DNA from: Membranipora membranacea
Taxonomy: Eukaryota; Bryozoa; Gymnolaemata; Cheilostomatida; Membraniporidae
Direction of reading: 5' to 3'
Assembly (NCBI GenBank): GCA_914767715.1
Contig: OU612067.1
Location: 9,174,001 to 9,238,000 of the forward strand
Length of the DNA: 64,000 nucleotides
A program made the position numbers and the translations under genes. The notes under the pieces are model-generated. The model made no database searches. It saw only the letters and a list, made by a program, of their open reading frames with translations, and had not been told where the DNA came from. This document shows, piece after piece, positions 63,701 to 64,000 of the stretch (position 1 is its first letter; each line of letters begins with the position of its first letter).

Positions 63701-63945
63701 GATCAGACGATTCACTCAAATCGGTAAAATTAATTACATATATGAGTTGCTTTTACAGCCCAATAATATATATTACCTGCTTGGCAGCAGCTGCTTCTCC
63801 AGCCTTGTCAGCAAATTTACCCTCTATGATAGAGGCAGCAATTATAAGACCTTTACCAGCCTTCAGCTGACTGGCAAACGCAAACATGTTAGGATATCGA
63901 GGGATCAACTGATCATCTAACTTGGCTAACATCAGAATCTGTGGC
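54784..63945 (-). CDS. kcc: K-Cl cotransporter (SLC12A4-7 class), C-terminal exons
   Basis: Eight exons: 63945-63777, 63255-63167, 59384-58979, 58015-57908, 57639-57529, 56037-55772, 55311-55178 and 54875-54784 (stop TAA). All junctions keep phase and encode about 458 residues. This is the cytoplasmic regulatory domain of the electroneutral K+/Cl- symporter. Family motifs in order: [126 protein letters not shown] and the ending EVITIFS. The two threonines phosphorylated by the WNK/SPAK pathway in vertebrate KCCs (in RTIMMEQRS and MHTAV) are both present, so volume-sensitive control is probably conserved. The transmembrane exons lie beyond the right edge. Confidence 0.97.
56038..57528. other. 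Cotransporter intron
   Basis: About 1.5 kb of AT-rich intron. It holds a short hairpin at about 56,928-56,962 (GGAGTTGTC...GACAACTCC) similar to elements near 13,575, 43,000 and 46,425. No exon seen. Confidence 0.5.
58175..58866. repeat. Hexamer satellite (GTACAC/GTACAA)n in cotransporter intron
   Basis: About 115 hexamers of the GTACRY type with substitutions (ACGAGT, ACAATT, ACTAGT). Two larger blocks (about 58,381-58,470 and 58,520-58,600) share the same variant order, showing higher-order duplication. Six-base periodicity leaves several frames open on both strands. Those frames are artefacts. Confidence 0.95.
60649..61493 (+). CDS. MADF-domain protein, copy 2 (115 residues, two exons)
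   Basis: Exon 1 is 60,649-60,811: [28 protein letters not shown] and [11 protein letters not shown]. Exon 2 is 61,309-61,493 (acceptor GGTTTAG, stop TAG): [19 protein letters not shown], then [18 protein letters not shown] and [12 protein letters not shown]. This is a full MADF fold with the expected Trp positions and no frameshift, in contrast to copy 1. MADF proteins bind DNA through a Myb-related fold; the target here is unknown. It lies within a cotransporter intron in antisense orientation. Alternative splicing to the BESS-like ORF at 61.7 kb could replace the last codons; a GT lies at the stop (TA|GTGCGT) but the phase does not fit. Confidence 0.6.
61690..62373 (+). CDS. BESS-like 3' ORF of MADF locus, copy 2
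   Basis: Open from about 61,675 with no ATG, so it must be an exon. The conserved coding part begins near [12 protein letters not shown]. Acidic/Ser-rich middle ([14 protein letters not shown]), basic RRKRPHSAS, then [20 protein letters not shown] and [20 protein letters not shown], a BESS-like helical end. Conservation with copy 1 is strongest in this last part. Downstream AT-rich DNA follows. The joint with the MADF exons is unresolved. Confidence 0.5.
   Translation: MLTTATTAKRHQFDFGLNLSFSARTDLQAISNQLSPPDESNDGDQVVDYYADVYDDLELGDTAASIKSEPHSTQLTYASSQHSNTVERDSQDNTDQIHTGNSAESVASVTISLPPSSEVGANNAPPNRRKRPHSASASSHNSKDNETRANEARFVSQSSNFAYEICMGLHHIKGEYERELAKRAIRDILFRARFPPHLYGEAARTAPHNPSTSQPPVSAQLNSEIDK
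62561..63166. other. Rest of cotransporter intron
   Basis: Contains an imperfect inverted repeat: CCACTGCTGCCACAGCTGG near 62,840 pairs with AGCTGTGTCAGCAGTGG near 63,115, and AGAGCCACCAGTCAAAATTT (62,872) pairs with AAATTTTTGACTGGTGGCTC (63,080). This suggests a MITE of about 300 bp. No exon. Confidence 0.5.
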
Positions 63946-64000
63946 CTGAAAATATGTAGAAATGACATGTAATTTAGGCGTGGTTTTAAAAGCAGTAGGA

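Overview
This window is AT-rich animal DNA. The evidence is spliced genes with GT-AG introns, a recognisable potassium-chloride cotransporter, DIRS-like and non-LTR retroelement remains, MITE-like hairpins and several satellites. There are no operons, tRNAs or rRNAs that I can support. The short introns, very polymorphic repeats and lineage-specific Cys-rich genes fit an early-branching marine invertebrate, possibly a sponge. That assignment is inference.

Layout. Bases 1-49,997 are dominated by two pairs of inverted duplications. Block A (1-9,997) returns inverted as A' (18,323-29,176). Block B (10,001-16,508) returns inverted as B' (32,872-49,997). A and B abut directly. On the minus strand the order is B'-Y-A', with Y at 29,177-32,871. 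B' carries about 10.27 kb (33,665-43,938) that B lacks. X (16,509-18,322) separates B from A'. Z (49,998-64,000) is single copy apart from a duplicated MADF/BESS-like locus.

Genes. (1) A secreted or membrane-anchored Cys-rich protein with a PAN/apple-like N-terminal part runs on the minus strand from 32,372 to 24,511. Nearly all its exons join in phase. Block A holds a second copy of its downstream exons. (2) B' carries a tandem family of about 100-residue, two-exon proteins with a paired H-x4-C-H-Y / C-x-C motif: loci at 44.07-44.79, 39.15-40.62 and 33.64-35.77 kb, plus a fragment near 38.15 kb. B keeps one intact copy (14.86-15.58 kb) and the last codons of another. I do not recognise this family. 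Between B and B' the coding exons of the shared copy differ only at nonsynonymous sites, while its intron is nearly unchanged. That is a signature of diversifying selection, and I consider it the most interesting finding. (3) The C-terminal regulatory domain of a K-Cl cotransporter (SLC12A4-7 class) lies on the minus strand in eight exons, 63,945 to 54,784. (4) A MADF-domain gene with a BESS-like 3' ORF occurs twice: downstream of and convergent with the cotransporter (51.8-53.4 kb, frameshifted), and inside a cotransporter intron (60.6-62.4 kb, MADF intact).

Mobile and repeat DNA: DIRS-like RNase H/tyrosine recombinase remains in A and A', a decayed non-LTR reverse transcriptase between two CHY family genes, an apparently internally deleted non-LTR copy at 50.65-51.23 kb, a 19-copy 20-bp satellite, a hexamer satellite of about 0.7 kb in a cotransporter intron, GCGACGTT-rich repeats, and fold-back MITE-like hairpins. 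The inverted blocks may be a true segmental duplication or two haplotypes joined by the assembler. The sequence alone does not decide this.
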